The notes under the pieces were generated by a model. The model was not told where the DNA came from and searched no databases. It saw nothing but the letters and a program-made list of their open reading frames with translations. From positions 62,001 through 126,000 of the forward strand of contig CALUMG010000003.1 in assembly GCA_944321705.1 (NCBI GenBank): a stretch of DNA of 64,000 nt, in the 5' to 3' direction. The DNA comes from an uncultured Muribaculaceae bacterium (GTDB lineage: Bacteria > Bacteroidota > Bacteroidia > Bacteroidales > Muribaculaceae). The position numbers were made by a program, and so were the translations under genes. Shown here one piece after another: positions 7,845 through 17,644 of the stretch; the first letter of the stretch is position 1, and each line of letters opens with the position of its first letter.

Positions 7845-9356
7845 TTACTTCATTGAAAACTTATAATTCAACCCGAAACTCAATATTTCTTTCAACTGCC
7901 AATTACCCCAGTCTGATGCAGACTCGGCTGAATCGTCATAACGCAAATGAACATACAATTGTGTTGACAAGTACTTGTTAATGGAAAAATTAAACGTGTT
8001 TTCCCAGTCTCCTTGCACATAGTGGTAATTAGTAAATGCATAGAACCGCGACGTCCAACTTATTGTAGGTGTTATGGCCCATGACAACTTTGCTTCCATA
8101 TTAGAACCAAGTTCACCCTTGATATGCTTGCCTGCATCTACACCCATCGTTGTCGGATCGACCCGGTCGTTTTCTCGGCATATTTTCATGTTGAAAGAAG
8201 CCGGTGACAAAGACAAGTCGAATGATGCATAGCCCGACTTGCTCTTTGTCCCATACGTCATACCAAGACCGAGGTTCAACTCTCCCGGAGTAAGGAACGA
8301 TGCGTTTAAGTCGGTACTGTTGGAAGCATAATTGTTGAAGAACTGGGTCTTGAATTGCATTGTTGCCGAATAATACCAATTCTTTATGGCCTTATAACCA
8401 AACTTGGTGTTAACTTGGAACAAATCCTCACTTATGCTGTAATTGCGCATGGTGTCTTGAGGTGCCGAACTCAATCCGACTTTATATTGCACCGTGTTCT
8501 CAAACAAAAGGTTAGGATGGACATTTTGATTTAAATTGACACTCCACAACACATTGGCAAGGATGTTCAAATTATTATTGCCACCTTGATACCAGTTGTC
8601 CGACAAATATGCTTGTGAAAACTGCATCGAGCCTTCAAAAGAATGTATCCAATTGCGCATTTCTATTACCGGCACTTCCAATTCGTCGGTTATGTCAGTT
8701 TCGAGCTTGGCTTCCTCCAACTTGAGCGTGCGGGTCGACGGGTCGGCAACTATCTCATACTGCTTGGGAGGCTCGGGTAAATCCATTATATTGTATTTCA
8801 CCATTTCGGGATGCTTCAACATCATGCGATAGCGAGTCCGACGATCGTCATACGACTTCAAAAGCAAGCTGTCAAGATATCTGTTGTCATAGTCAAATCC
8901 CATCTTGTCGATGGCCACATTGTCCGACATGTAAAATATGCTGTCGTTGAACGATTCTTGATGTTCATATATGAATGGCATGAACAACTGGCTCGGTTTG
9001 AGTTGAATAGAATCAAAGTTTATCGTCGAGGAGTCCCCGAGTGCCACTGTGATTATCTTTATCACAGGTTTCTTAGGCTTTGGCTTGTTGCGATTCACAA
9101 TCTTCAAGCTGTCGGCTATCCTTATGCTGTCAAGAATGAAGATACTGTCGCGCTTCATTATGCTGTCTATGCGCATCACACTGTCGCGACGGATACTGTC
9201 AACTCGCATCAAGCTGTCTTTTATGTTATTTCCCGTTGTTTCCAAAACGCTGGCTATCACTTTCTTGGCCGGAGTATTCACCGTTTGGGCAAATGAAACA
9301 AGCGCATAACATAATATCACTGCACTTATAGTAAAAAGTCTTGTCTTAGGCTTCAT
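7845..9356 (-). CDS. DUF3078 outer-membrane protein with DS-rich linker
   Basis: A 503-residue protein. Residues 1-23 are a signal peptide (MKPKTRLFTISAV... to SFAQ). Residues about 40-95 carry an imperfect repeat of Asp-Ser-Ile/Leu/Val steps spaced six to eight residues apart (VDSIRRDSVMRIDSI), a polar low-complexity linker. The C-terminal half has alternating aromatic beta-strands and ends in GLNYKFSMK, as expected of an outer-membrane beta-barrel; SDNWYQGGNNNLN is typical of DUF3078 proteins. A longer frame to 9443 lacks a signal peptide at its start, so the ATG at 9356 is preferred. Function unknown; first gene of a tight operon with two small secreted proteins. Confidence 0.82.
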   Translation of the reverse strand: MKPKTRLFTISAVILCYALVSFAQTVNTPAKKVIASVLETTGNNIKDSLMRVDSIRRDSVMRIDSIMKRDSIFILDSIRIADSLKIVNRNKPKPKKPVIKIITVALGDSSTINFDSIQLKPSQLFMPFIYEHQESFNDSIFYMSDNVAIDKMGFDYDNRYLDSLLLKSYDDRRTRYRMMLKHPEMVKYNIMDLPEPPKQYEIVADPSTRTLKLEEAKLETDITDELEVPVIEMRNWIHSFEGSMQFSQAYLSDNWYQGGNNNLNILANVLWSVNLNQNVHPNLLFENTVQYKVGLSSAPQDTMRNYSISEDLFQVNTKFGYKAIKNWYYSATMQFKTQFFNNYASNSTDLNASFLTPGELNLGLGMTYGTKSKSGYASFDLSLSPASFNMKICRENDRVDPTTMGVDAGKHIKGELGSNMEAKLSWAITPTISWTSRFYAFTNYHYVQGDWENTFNFSINKYLSTQLYVHLRYDDSAESASDWGNWQLKEILSFGLNYKFSMK

Positions 9357-9487
9357 AATCCTGATGAATGAACAAATAACATTACTCTTTTTTGCTCGAT
9401 AGCGAGCTACATAGGCACATGAAAAACAAACCTGTCTCAACAATTATTTCCCCTTGCCATCACTCGCATTTACCGACTTGCATATTG

Positions 9488-9495
9488 CAAAAATA
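9488..9495 (-). promoter_or_regulatory. -7 promoter element for the DUF3078 operon
   Basis: Minus strand TATTTTTG matches TAnnTTTG about 130 bases upstream of the chosen start; no good -33 box. Confidence 0.4.
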
Positions 9496-9595
9496 TGAAT
9501 TTTTTTGTTAAACCATAAATAAACTACAAGTAATATTCGCCATTTGTATTTTTCTTCCTTGCAATCTGACCATAATACTTTTGCATGGTGCTTCA

Positions 9596-9627
9596 TTTGT
9601 CAATTGTGACATGATTTACTAAATTTG
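9596..9627 (+). promoter_or_regulatory. Promoter for cutC
   Basis: TTTG at 9596-9599, 20-base spacer, then TAAATTTG at 9620-9627: a full match to the Bacteroidota -33/-7 pattern, 31 bases before the start codon. Confidence 0.7.
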
Positions 9628-9658
9628 TTTCCGCCAAGACAAAACTCACCTCGATTTT

Positions 9659-10408
9659 ATGGAAAAATATCAATTTGAAATATGTGCCAACTCAGTGGAA
9701 AGCTGCATTGCTGCCATGAATGGCGGAGCCCATCGTGTGGAATTATGTGCAGGTATTCCCGAGGGCGGAACGACTCCATCCTATGGAGAAATAATGATTG
9801 CTCGCCGGTTGCCATCGCTGTTGCTACATGTTATAATACGGCCTCGCGGTGGAGACTTCCTCTATGATGATACCGAGCTTGAAACAATGGTTGAAGACAT
9901 CCGGGTCGCACGACGCATAGGAGTAGACGGGCTCGTATTCGGATGCCTCACGGCAAACGGCGACATAGACATAGATGCCATGAAGAAACTCATGGCTGAA
10001 GCCGGAGACTGTCCTGTCACGTTCCACAGGGCATTTGACCGATGCCGCGACCCTTTTGCCGCACTTGAACAAATAATAGACCTCGGAGCAAAGCATATCC
10101 TCACCTCAGGCCAAGCACCTACTGCACCTCAAGGTGCCGAATTAATACGGAAGCTGGTCGAGAAAGCTCAAGGGCGCATCTCGATAATGGCCGGATGCGG
10201 TGTCAACGAAAGTAACATTCGCCAACTTGCCGAGTCTACCGGAGTTCGTGAGTTCCATTTTTCAGCACGGGAAAAAATTAAGAGTTCCATGAAATTAAAC
10301 AACCCCGAAGTGCTCATGGGCAGCAACGGGGTTGATGAATATGTCAGGGAAGTAACGACTGTTCGACGAGTAAGGGAAACGATAGCAGCTCTTGAAGATT
10401 TACAATGA
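9659..10408 (+). CDS. cutC: CutC family copper homeostasis protein
   Basis: A 249-residue TIM-barrel protein of the CutC family, matching the usual length. Diagnostic segments are FEICANSVESCIAAMNGGAHRVELC near the N-terminus (shown here only in part: GGAHRVELCAGIPEGGTTPS), IRPRGGDFLYDDTE and LTSGQAPTAPQGAELI. CutC has been linked to copper tolerance, though its biochemical role is unsettled. It has its own promoter and is a single-gene unit convergent with the transglutaminase gene, leaving only 18 bases between their stops. Confidence 0.93.
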   Translation: MEKYQFEICANSVESCIAAMNGGAHRVELCAGIPEGGTTPSYGEIMIARRLPSLLLHVIIRPRGGDFLYDDTELETMVEDIRVARRIGVDGLVFGCLTANGDIDIDAMKKLMAEAGDCPVTFHRAFDRCRDPFAALEQIIDLGAKHILTSGQAPTAPQGAELIRKLVEKAQGRISIMAGCGVNESNIRQLAESTGVREFHFSAREKIKSSMKLNNPEVLMGSNGVDEYVREVTTVRRVRETIAALEDLQ

Positions 10409-10426
10409 ACCTTGACATGACATGCG

Positions 10427-13075
10427 TCATAATCCCTTAATCGTATGAACCATGCGATTGCCAAGTCCTATTGTGTATCCATGCGACTCAAATACCACAC
10501 GGTTGAACGTATCGGCTATCACAAAAACTGGCATTGTCACATTTGCAGGCAAGTTCATTTCGGTCGAAACATGTTGTCTTACAGAGCCATTCTTGTCTAT
10601 TCCGAAAGTCACCGTCGACGGAAGCCCGGCAATCGGTTCGGCCATGTATCGTTCATAAGATTTCTCATCGGGAAATAACAGAATCATGGAACGTCCCCAA
10701 GATTCAAACTCCGAGGCATTTGCCGCAATGTCACGCAAAGCATGGTTGGTAGGTTCTTGCCCGACGGCAAGCAGCCCAACTATGAAATATCCCCTGCCCG
10801 ATGTCAACAACACCGATGTTTCAATCCCAGTGGCTGCATTGTCAAATTTGGATTCCGAATTAAAATTGCCTATTACTCTTATTTCTTCGGCATTGTCACG
10901 CATCTTTAACGGTTCTTTGGCCGCTTTCCCCGGCTGCACGTTAAAAAACTCGACATTGGCAAGCACATTGCCATTTGCAAGACGGCTGCCTGATACCAAC
11001 ATGTAATATCCTGCTTCGACTTGATTGGTACGCTTGAACAATTCGCTCCATTTGGATGAATCGGAATAATCGAGCAAGTCAAATGAAGCACCGTCAAACT
11101 TGGAGAGCGTGAAATGTCGATAATATTCCGGATCGTCAAGACGCGGAATCGGATTATAACCGAGCATAAGCCCTCCTGTGTAGAAGCGGCTTTCGTCCAA
11201 GCCGTCAAAATCAACAGGAACAGTTTCATTTCCGTGCTTAAAATAAACATTGCCTGTGACACGGTCTTTCCATGCAGGTATGCCGAATGTCCTCGCCATC
11301 GCTACAAAAAACACGTCGCGCGACAAGCGGTCGGCCACGCGGCTACGCAACACCCCCACTGGAGATATTATGGTCGAGACTGTACACAAATCGGGACGCA
11401 ATGTCAAGCTGTCGCGACACCATTCTACAAGATTTTGAGGGTTTTCTTTAAACTCGTTGGCAACTGAATTGGGAATTGCCGATATTATTGTCTTGCGGAA
11501 CAATGTCAATGCTTCATCGGCCACACGAGGCGACATGACAGTAGCCGCATCGGCGTCATCGTAGCCGCAATACAAATTTTCTTCCAAAACTGCACACGAC
11601 ACATCGCGCAAATCTTTTTCCGACAAGACCGAAAGCAATTCCATCAAGCGAGAGTCTTTGCCATTTTTACATGCCGATTCCATTATCGACATTATATTCT
11701 TGTAATTTCCGCGTGCCGCAACAACATACTTGATGACCTCGGCCGGCTCGGTAGCGCCGATTCGAGCGGCAAACCGCTCAATGCTGTCTCGCGATGGAAA
11801 TGTCGCCACATAGCTGTTGCGTATCGAATCCTCCAAGTTGAAACGTCGGTCATTCTCAGCACGAGCTTCCTCGCCAACGATAGGCAGGTTGGCTTTTTCT
11901 ACCGGTGGCACTATGTCGACAGGAAAGGAAAATGAATCTCCAACTTCATGCTCAAGCACAATCGTGGTCAATGTATCAGTTCCGAATGTCACTTTCTTTA
12001 ATCCGAATCGGTCCTCGTCAAAAGCCATTACCAGCATGTCGCCAAGGCCGGCCGACAAAGATGCCCGCCCGAGACTGTCGGTCGACTGCCTCGACACGGT
12101 ATAAAACTCGGCATAGTTATACAGCTTGAATTCAACCAAAGCATCTTGTACTGGCATTCCGGAAGTGTCGGTAACGACCACCTTGGCTTTGGCACTCGGA
12201 GCATAATTATCTATCACGTTTATTTCGGTATAATTGGCCGTAGTCCTCATCACCTCTTCAGGTCCGTCATAATAACCGAACACTTTTGTATGCATCAACA
12301 TTCCCCGGCTTGCAGGAGCATTGAACCACCCGAGGTCAAGCACCGGTTCGGGTTCACACGCCCCGAGGAAATGCCATTCACCATCGGCCCATGCTTCCAC
12401 CCATGCATGATTATCATCGGTGTGTGCCCAACGCGGCGTATAGACTTGTCGGGCAGGTATTCCTATTGAGCGTAATGCGGCAACAAGAAATGTCGATTCC
12501 TCGCCACAACGGCCATAAGCAGTGCTGACTGTCGCCAACGGAGAGCTTGTCCTCGCATCCGATGGCTGATATGTAGCCTTTTCATGACACCAATGATTGA
12601 CTTCAAGAATGGCTTCGCTCATCGACATGCCTTGTACTCGCGGCAGCAGCTCATCATGGAATACCATGCGCGAACTGTCAAGGCTCTCATTGTTGACTCT
12701 CACAGGCAACACGAAGTGTCTGAATATGTCATCGGGAATATCGCTTCCCCACGGCATTTCGGCTCTCGTGGCAATAGAACTGCGCACATTGTCGAGATAA
12801 AATTGCCCTGTATAGTCGGTTATGTCACCGACAGGCATGTAGGCATACAAAAACATCATCGCGTCGCGTTCCATCTGCGTCATCGATGCTTGTTCAAAAA
12901 TCGCAAACAAATCGCCATGGGGCAACGCTGCTTTTTTCTTGTCGAAATCGGCTCTGACATGAGCCATGAATTTCTTGTCGCCTATCGACCCGGCATTGTC
13001 GGAGCAAGATTGGCATACCGGCAACGACACTGCCGCCAAAACTGCCACAAATATCGCGGTTAAATATTTTTTCAT
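10427..13075 (-). CDS. Transglutaminase-like lipoprotein, 882 aa
   Basis: A large surface or periplasmic lipoprotein: the signal peptide ends in a lipobox-like SLPVC (Cys21). A transglutaminase-like cysteine peptidase core spans about residues 160-260, with Cys190 in YGRCGEES and His223 in DDNHAWVEAW, both in the expected order. A carboxypeptidase-regulatory-like beta domain follows (about 295-375, VVTDTSGMPVQDALVEF). The remaining 500 residues contain helical and beta-rich segments, including a second partial transglutaminase-like stretch near SRDVFFVAMARTFGIPAW. It starts 25 bases after the GH29 fucosidase and is probably co-transcribed. A role in processing host or dietary glycoprotein is inferred. 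Confidence 0.85.
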   Translation of the reverse strand: MKKYLTAIFVAVLAAVSLPVCQSCSDNAGSIGDKKFMAHVRADFDKKKAALPHGDLFAIFEQASMTQMERDAMMFLYAYMPVGDITDYTGQFYLDNVRSSIATRAEMPWGSDIPDDIFRHFVLPVRVNNESLDSSRMVFHDELLPRVQGMSMSEAILEVNHWCHEKATYQPSDARTSSPLATVSTAYGRCGEESTFLVAALRSIGIPARQVYTPRWAHTDDNHAWVEAWADGEWHFLGACEPEPVLDLGWFNAPASRGMLMHTKVFGYYDGPEEVMRTTANYTEINVIDNYAPSAKAKVVVTDTSGMPVQDALVEFKLYNYAEFYTVSRQSTDSLGRASLSAGLGDMLVMAFDEDRFGLKKVTFGTDTLTTIVLEHEVGDSFSFPVDIVPPVEKANLPIVGEEARAENDRRFNLEDSIRNSYVATFPSRDSIERFAARIGATEPAEVIKYVVAARGNYKNIMSIMESACKNGKDSRLMELLSVLSEKDLRDVSCAVLEENLYCGYDDADAATVMSPRVADEALTLFRKTIISAIPNSVANEFKENPQNLVEWCRDSLTLRPDLCTVSTIISPVGVLRSRVADRLSRDVFFVAMARTFGIPAWKDRVTGNVYFKHGNETVPVDFDGLDESRFYTGGLMLGYNPIPRLDDPEYYRHFTLSKFDGASFDLLDYSDSSKWSELFKRTNQVEAGYYMLVSGSRLANGNVLANVEFFNVQPGKAAKEPLKMRDNAEEIRVIGNFNSESKFDNAATGIETSVLLTSGRGYFIVGLLAVGQEPTNHALRDIAANASEFESWGRSMILLFPDEKSYERYMAEPIAGLPSTVTFGIDKNGSVRQHVSTEMNLPANVTMPVFVIADTFNRVVFESHGYTIGLGNRMVHTIKGL

Positions 13076-13100
13076 ATCTATCTCTTGATTAGTTTTGTAA

Positions 13101-14411
13101 TTATTCCAATGTCAACTCTATTATCCTGTCTAAGTCTTGTGGCACATCTTTCAGGTTCAACACGATGCCACCATCGAGTTTGTCAAATTTCACTTTCTCT
13201 CCATTATTCATGCATGTCGCACTCTTGACTTTTTTGTCAAGTTGCAAATACAGCCTGTCATCCTCCAATTCAAGCACATGTACATACAACTTGTCGTCCT
13301 TCCGTGTCGTAACGCCCCAGTCATGCGGAGGAATGTCGCCACCGCGAGTGCCATATATGCTTTCACCGTAACGATCGAGCCATTCTCCCATCTCCTTCAA
13401 GCGTTCCAAAGCCATGTCGGGTAAAGAGCCATCGGGTTGCGGGCCTATGTTTAGCAACAAATTAGCATTCCGTCCTGCGGCACGCACTAAGTAATGAATT
13501 AACGTTTTTGTCGACTTGTAATTAAGGTCGGTAATCTTGTAACCCCACATGCCGTTCATCGTCTGGCATGTCTCGAGCGGCAATCGGCTTATCTCCTGCC
13601 CTGACAGCCCGGCCGTGTTTTCACCTGGAAGATCTCTCTCAAATATCTGAATGTCCTCACCGGGGAACGGCACTATGTGATGATTGTTGCCTATGAGGCA
13701 CGATGCATCGATATCGTGTATCAGGTCATACAAACCGCGCATTTTCCAGTCAAAATCGGGATTCTGATCCTGATCCCATATTCCGTCAAACCAAATTGCT
13801 CCAATCTTGCCATAATTAGTCAACAATTCAGTAAGCTGGCCCGACATGAAATCATAGTAATGCTCATAGCTGATTGATGTGCCGGGACGGCCTGTTCCAA
13901 GTCCTGTACGGCCTCGTGGACAGTCGTCGCGATACCAGTCGATGAGAGAGTAATACAGATGCAACTCGATTCCTTGCGCATGGCATTCATCAGCAAGAGC
14001 TTTCACAATGTCGGTCTTGTAGGGAGTTGAGTCCACTATGTTGTAATCCGACTGTTCAGTGTTCCACATCGAGAAGCCGTCATGATGCCGCGTTGTGAAA
14101 CAAATGTATTTGGCACCCGAAGCCTTAATTGCCGACACCCATGCTTCAGCATTGAAATTGTGAGGATAAAAAGCATCGGCCAGCTTGGCATATTCTTTAT
14201 AATTTATGTTCGCATTGGTCATCGTCCATTCACCTGTCCCGAGCATGGAATACAATCCCCAATGGATGAATATGCCAAATTTAGAGTCTTGAAACTTTTC
14301 TCTCGCCTGCATGTTTCCCTCACTGGGCACATAAGGCTCGGCTGACGCTAAATGCTGTCCTCCGACAAAAAAGGCAGCAAGGCACGCCGCCACGGTCAGT
14401 AATTTTTTCAT
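13101..14411 (-). CDS. Alpha-L-fucosidase, GH29
   Basis: A 436-residue secreted GH29 enzyme, cleaving terminal alpha-linked fucose, with a signal peptide over residues 1-24 (ends LASAEP). The family signature is clear: FGIFIHWGLYSMLGTGEW, the YICFTTRHHDGFSMW strand, and the catalytic nucleophile Asp209 in AIWFDGIWDQ. The barrel is followed by a short beta domain ending near residue 436; there is no carbohydrate-binding module. It heads an operon with the transglutaminase-like lipoprotein. Host mucin or diet fucosides are the probable substrates; no SusC/SusD pair is nearby. Confidence 0.95.
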   Translation of the reverse strand: MKKLLTVAACLAAFFVGGQHLASAEPYVPSEGNMQAREKFQDSKFGIFIHWGLYSMLGTGEWTMTNANINYKEYAKLADAFYPHNFNAEAWVSAIKASGAKYICFTTRHHDGFSMWNTEQSDYNIVDSTPYKTDIVKALADECHAQGIELHLYYSLIDWYRDDCPRGRTGLGTGRPGTSISYEHYYDFMSGQLTELLTNYGKIGAIWFDGIWDQDQNPDFDWKMRGLYDLIHDIDASCLIGNNHHIVPFPGEDIQIFERDLPGENTAGLSGQEISRLPLETCQTMNGMWGYKITDLNYKSTKTLIHYLVRAAGRNANLLLNIGPQPDGSLPDMALERLKEMGEWLDRYGESIYGTRGGDIPPHDWGVTTRKDDKLYVHVLELEDDRLYLQLDKKVKSATCMNNGEKVKFDKLDGGIVLNLKDVPQDLDRIIELTLE

Positions 14412-14438
14412 AAAAAGGTTTATGTTAATCTTCTACTA

Positions 14439-14446
14439 CAAAGTTA
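14439..14446 (-). promoter_or_regulatory. -7 promoter element for the fucosidase operon
   Basis: Minus strand TAACTTTG matches TAnnTTTG, 28 bases before the fucosidase start. Confidence 0.5.
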
Positions 14447-14513
14447 ACACTTTCACGCAATCTTGCATAACACCGGCTACAGGGCTCTTGACATGTTTCT
14501 TGTCGGAACGGTT

Positions 14514-15278
14514 TCAATTTCCTTGCAGCCATGCTTCCCACTGCTCGCAAGTGCCATTGAACACGTTCAAGTCCACTTCGCCATTGATTCCGTCCACTTC
14601 GCCCCAATGGCTGTATTGCAATATCTTCCAGTCGAAATTTTTCACTTTCGACGGATGCCTGAAAGTACAAATCCACAAGTCGCAATGCGAAAATCCGTCC
14701 TTTATGTAATTGTCATATCCGTCCTTGTTGGTATAAATCATTACCCTTCGACCCGCTGCCTCAAGACATGCAATCATGTCGGAAAGATTTCGCTTCACGG
14801 TCTCAATGCTCTCGGCCGATTCGTTTCCCCAGTCTTCAACGTCAATGACAAGCGGCAAGTCGAGCATCTTGCCCGAAATGGAAGCCAAAAAATTGGCCGA
14901 CTGCAAACGTCCGTCACCATTCATCCTAAAAAAATGATAAGCTCCAACTTTCAACCCTGCATTACCGGCACTGTCGCAATTGGCCGAGAAACGCAAGTCG
15001 CGAAAATCCACGCCTTCCGACGCCTTTATATACACAAAATCAACATCATCGGCAGCCACGCGCCTGAAATTTATCTTCCCGTTATGATTTGACACATCTA
15101 TGCCGCTTACGGGATATTCCTCGGCCGAAATTTCTATGTGAGGACGATACAACTTGCGCGAAACATACCACAATCCCCCCGCAAGCAACAACAGGCATGA
15201 TACACCGGCAATCCAAGCGACAATTGTCATGCGGGAATGCCCGGCTTTGGCTTTATGTTTCTCTTTTCGTTGTCTCAC
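14514..15278 (-). CDS. GH25 muramidase (lysozyme), membrane-anchored
   Basis: A 254-residue GH25 lysozyme that would cleave peptidoglycan glycan strands. A basic N-terminus and one transmembrane helix (about residues 17-39) anchor it with the enzyme outside the cytoplasm. The catalytic features are visible: Asp61 in GIDVSNHNG, and the DxE pair Asp146/Glu148 in VIDVEDW. The GTG start overlaps the antiporter stop as GTGA, a typical coupling signal; an ATG at 15230 is the alternative but would lose the basic leader. It is the third gene of the MgtC-antiporter operon, an odd partner for ion transporters. Confidence 0.92.
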   Translation of the reverse strand: MRQRKEKHKAKAGHSRMTIVAWIAGVSCLLLLAGGLWYVSRKLYRPHIEISAEEYPVSGIDVSNHNGKINFRRVAADDVDFVYIKASEGVDFRDLRFSANCDSAGNAGLKVGAYHFFRMNGDGRLQSANFLASISGKMLDLPLVIDVEDWGNESAESIETVKRNLSDMIACLEAAGRRVMIYTNKDGYDNYIKDGFSHCDLWICTFRHPSKVKNFDWKILQYSHWGEVDGINGEVDLNVFNGTCEQWEAWLQGN

Positions 15279-17620
15279 TTCAATTTTTTCAATTTGTCCA
15301 AATCACCTACCAGCCATAAGATATCATGTGCGCGGAAAACGACCTCTCCATCGGGTTTTATATACTCGGCACCGCGTTGTATCGCCACAAGCAATGCCGA
15401 ATAATCGTCACGCAGACGAGCCGAAGCCGATGTCTGCCCAACCAACGAAGAATTTTCATTTATTTCAAAGTGCACAAGTTCCACACTTCCGGCATTGTTC
15501 TTCATTACCTCATCTTCCTGCTTCTCGATTATGGGCAAAAGTTTTTGTATCTGATTATCATTTCCTACGATTCCAAGGATGTCTCCGGGAAATATGCGCA
15601 TGTCGCCCGTAGGAATGGGATAATTTTGTTGTCCTCGTTGAATATCGACCACGTTCACTCCGTAATTTTTACGCAAATTGGAATTACGCAACCTCTCTCC
15701 GACAAACGGACACCCGTGCCCCACAGTCATATAAGCCACATGCATGTCCGACACAAGCACATGGTCCTTGCCGCTACGGCGCAATTCCCTTTCATTCAAG
15801 TTCTTCATGAACTGCACTTCAATATCGTGCATCTGACGGCGCACTTTGTTGGAGAAAAACAGTATTATCACCAAAAACACGACCACACCGACCACAAGGC
15901 CTACGACAGCCGAATATATATGTCCAAGATAACCAATGAGGATACCCGATGAGGCAACAAGACGCAACACCATTATCAACACAAGAGGCAACATCCTTTT
16001 ATTACCGCTTTGCTCCTGCAACTTGGCACGTTCCGACTGCTTTATTCCTGGCATTATCAAAGCATAAAGGAACGGAGACATGACAAACAACGTAATTACG
16101 ACTGCAACAAGCTGTCCTAAGTCATCTCCCAGCAGTTCTTGCATGAACGGCATGAAATAAAGCTTGGACACAATTATCAATGCTATAAGAATTACCGAGT
16201 AAAGCAATATTCGCCAAATGTTGCGCGAAACCACTTTTTTCCAAATGGCCTGTACTTCGTTTATGGATGTTTCGGTATCGCTGTATCGATTTATCAAGAA
16301 CTGTAACTTCTCGGGCATGTGTCGCGACACAAAATTATATACCGGGTCTCCCCATTTGATGAAATAGGGCGTGAAGAATGTCGTCACGACCGACACTGCT
16401 ACAACTATCGGATATATGTTTTCATCAAGCACTCCGAGCGACATCCCCAACGATGCTATGATAAAGGCAAATTCCCCTATTTGAGTAAGACTGAATCCTG
16501 TCTCAACAGCAACTTTCAAATTCTGTCCGGCCACAAGCGACCCGAAAACACCAAACAATATCATGCCTGCCACGACCACTGCCGAAAGCAGCAATATAGT
16601 TCCGGCATTATTGGATATTACTACAGGATCCACCATCATGCCTACCGAAATGAAAAATATCGCCCCAAACAGATCCTTGACCGGAGTGACCACTTTCTCT
16701 ATGTGCTCGGCCTCACATGTGCCGGCAAGAATCGAACCCATGACAAATGCGCCAAGTGCCATCGAAAATCCTGAAAATGCCGAAAACACTGCCATGAGGA
16801 AACATAATCCCATGCCTATGAGTAACAGCACTTCGTCGTTTATGAATTTGCGAAAATAATTGAAAAACGATGGTATGACAAATACCCCTACCGTAAACCA
16901 AATAACAAGGAAAAACACCAGTTTGAGAATACTCATCAGCATCTCTTCCCCTTCTACGGTATTGTTTATCGCAACTGACGAAAGCAACACCATCATCACG
17001 ACGGCAAACAAATCCTCGCATATCAAAACGGCAAACACATGCCCGGTAAACTTGCTCTGTCTGATATTTAAGTCATTGAAAGCCTTAATAATAATCGTGG
17101 TGGACGACATCGACAACATGCCTCCAAGAAAAAGCGAATCAATAAAACCAAAGCCAAGCAAATGCCCGGTCGCAAGCCCAAGGCCCATCATTCCCGACAC
17201 TATTATCAATGCTGTTATTATGGCCGACCCTCCCACGTTGAGCAATTTCTTGAAACTAAATTCAAGTCCCAATGAAAACAACAAAACCACAATACCTATC
17301 TGTGCCCAAAAATCTATATTTGCTTCATTGGCTATCGTAGGGAAAAAATGAAAATGCGGACCTGTCAAGAATCCTGCCACTATGTAACCCAATACCACAG
17401 GCTGCTTCAGTTTCTTGAATATCAAAGCCGACAAAGCACCCACTACCAGCAACAATGCCAAATCGGAAATCAACGATTCCACAGTCATCGAAGCAACTGA
17501 ATCAGTACCGTTTTTTTCTTCGGCGGAAACTGTCGACACTGTTTGTTCTGTTCCGCCTCCTATATCGGTAATGACGCCATCATAAGCAAAAGCGTCATCA
17601 TATAATCCGGCTGTCAACAT
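15275..17620 (-). CDS. CPA2 cation:proton antiporter with TrkA-C domains
   Basis: A 781-residue inner-membrane antiporter of the KefB/RosB type. About residues 45-430 form a 12-13 helix Na+/H+ exchanger domain (FKKLKQPVVLGYIVAGFLTG, FSLGLEFSFKKL). A second group of helices covers 470-600. The C-terminus holds regulatory TrkA-C (RCK_C) domains, about 630-710 (IPTGDMRIFPGDILGIVG) and 720-781 (VVFRAHDILWLVGD). It would exchange K+ or Na+ for protons in pH or osmotic homeostasis. The N-terminal 44 residues before MTVESL are not conserved-looking; the true start could be there. It lies 24 bases after MgtC. Confidence 0.9.
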   Translation of the reverse strand: MLTAGLYDDAFAYDGVITDIGGGTEQTVSTVSAEEKNGTDSVASMTVESLISDLALLLVVGALSALIFKKLKQPVVLGYIVAGFLTGPHFHFFPTIANEANIDFWAQIGIVVLLFSLGLEFSFKKLLNVGGSAIITALIIVSGMMGLGLATGHLLGFGFIDSLFLGGMLSMSSTTIIIKAFNDLNIRQSKFTGHVFAVLICEDLFAVVMMVLLSSVAINNTVEGEEMLMSILKLVFFLVIWFTVGVFVIPSFFNYFRKFINDEVLLLIGMGLCFLMAVFSAFSGFSMALGAFVMGSILAGTCEAEHIEKVVTPVKDLFGAIFFISVGMMVDPVVISNNAGTILLLSAVVVAGMILFGVFGSLVAGQNLKVAVETGFSLTQIGEFAFIIASLGMSLGVLDENIYPIVVAVSVVTTFFTPYFIKWGDPVYNFVSRHMPEKLQFLINRYSDTETSINEVQAIWKKVVSRNIWRILLYSVILIALIIVSKLYFMPFMQELLGDDLGQLVAVVITLFVMSPFLYALIMPGIKQSERAKLQEQSGNKRMLPLVLIMVLRLVASSGILIGYLGHIYSAVVGLVVGVVVFLVIILFFSNKVRRQMHDIEVQFMKNLNERELRRSGKDHVLVSDMHVAYMTVGHGCPFVGERLRNSNLRKNYGVNVVDIQRGQQNYPIPTGDMRIFPGDILGIVGNDNQIQKLLPIIEKQEDEVMKNNAGSVELVHFEINENSSLVGQTSASARLRDDYSALLVAIQRGAEYIKPDGEVVFRAHDILWLVGDLDKLKKLK

Positions 17621-17644
17621 ATATTCTTACACGTTTTATTCTTC

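Larger units (their letters stand above)
9357..9658. other. Divergent intergenic region
   Basis: About 300 bases between the divergent DUF3078 operon and cutC. It holds promoter elements for both directions (listed separately) and no credible gene. A second plus-strand TAnnTTTG match lies at 9576-9583. Confidence 0.6.

Noticed and set aside
9060..9240. Repeated DNA as a possible CRISPR array
   Set aside because: The periodicity is codon-based, encoding the Asp-Ser linker of the DUF3078 protein; repeats are short and imperfect.
15231..15278. Removing the first 16 codons of the muramidase to start at the ATG at 15230
   Set aside because: The GTG overlaps the antiporter stop as GTGA and adds the basic residues expected before the membrane helix, so the longer form is preferred.
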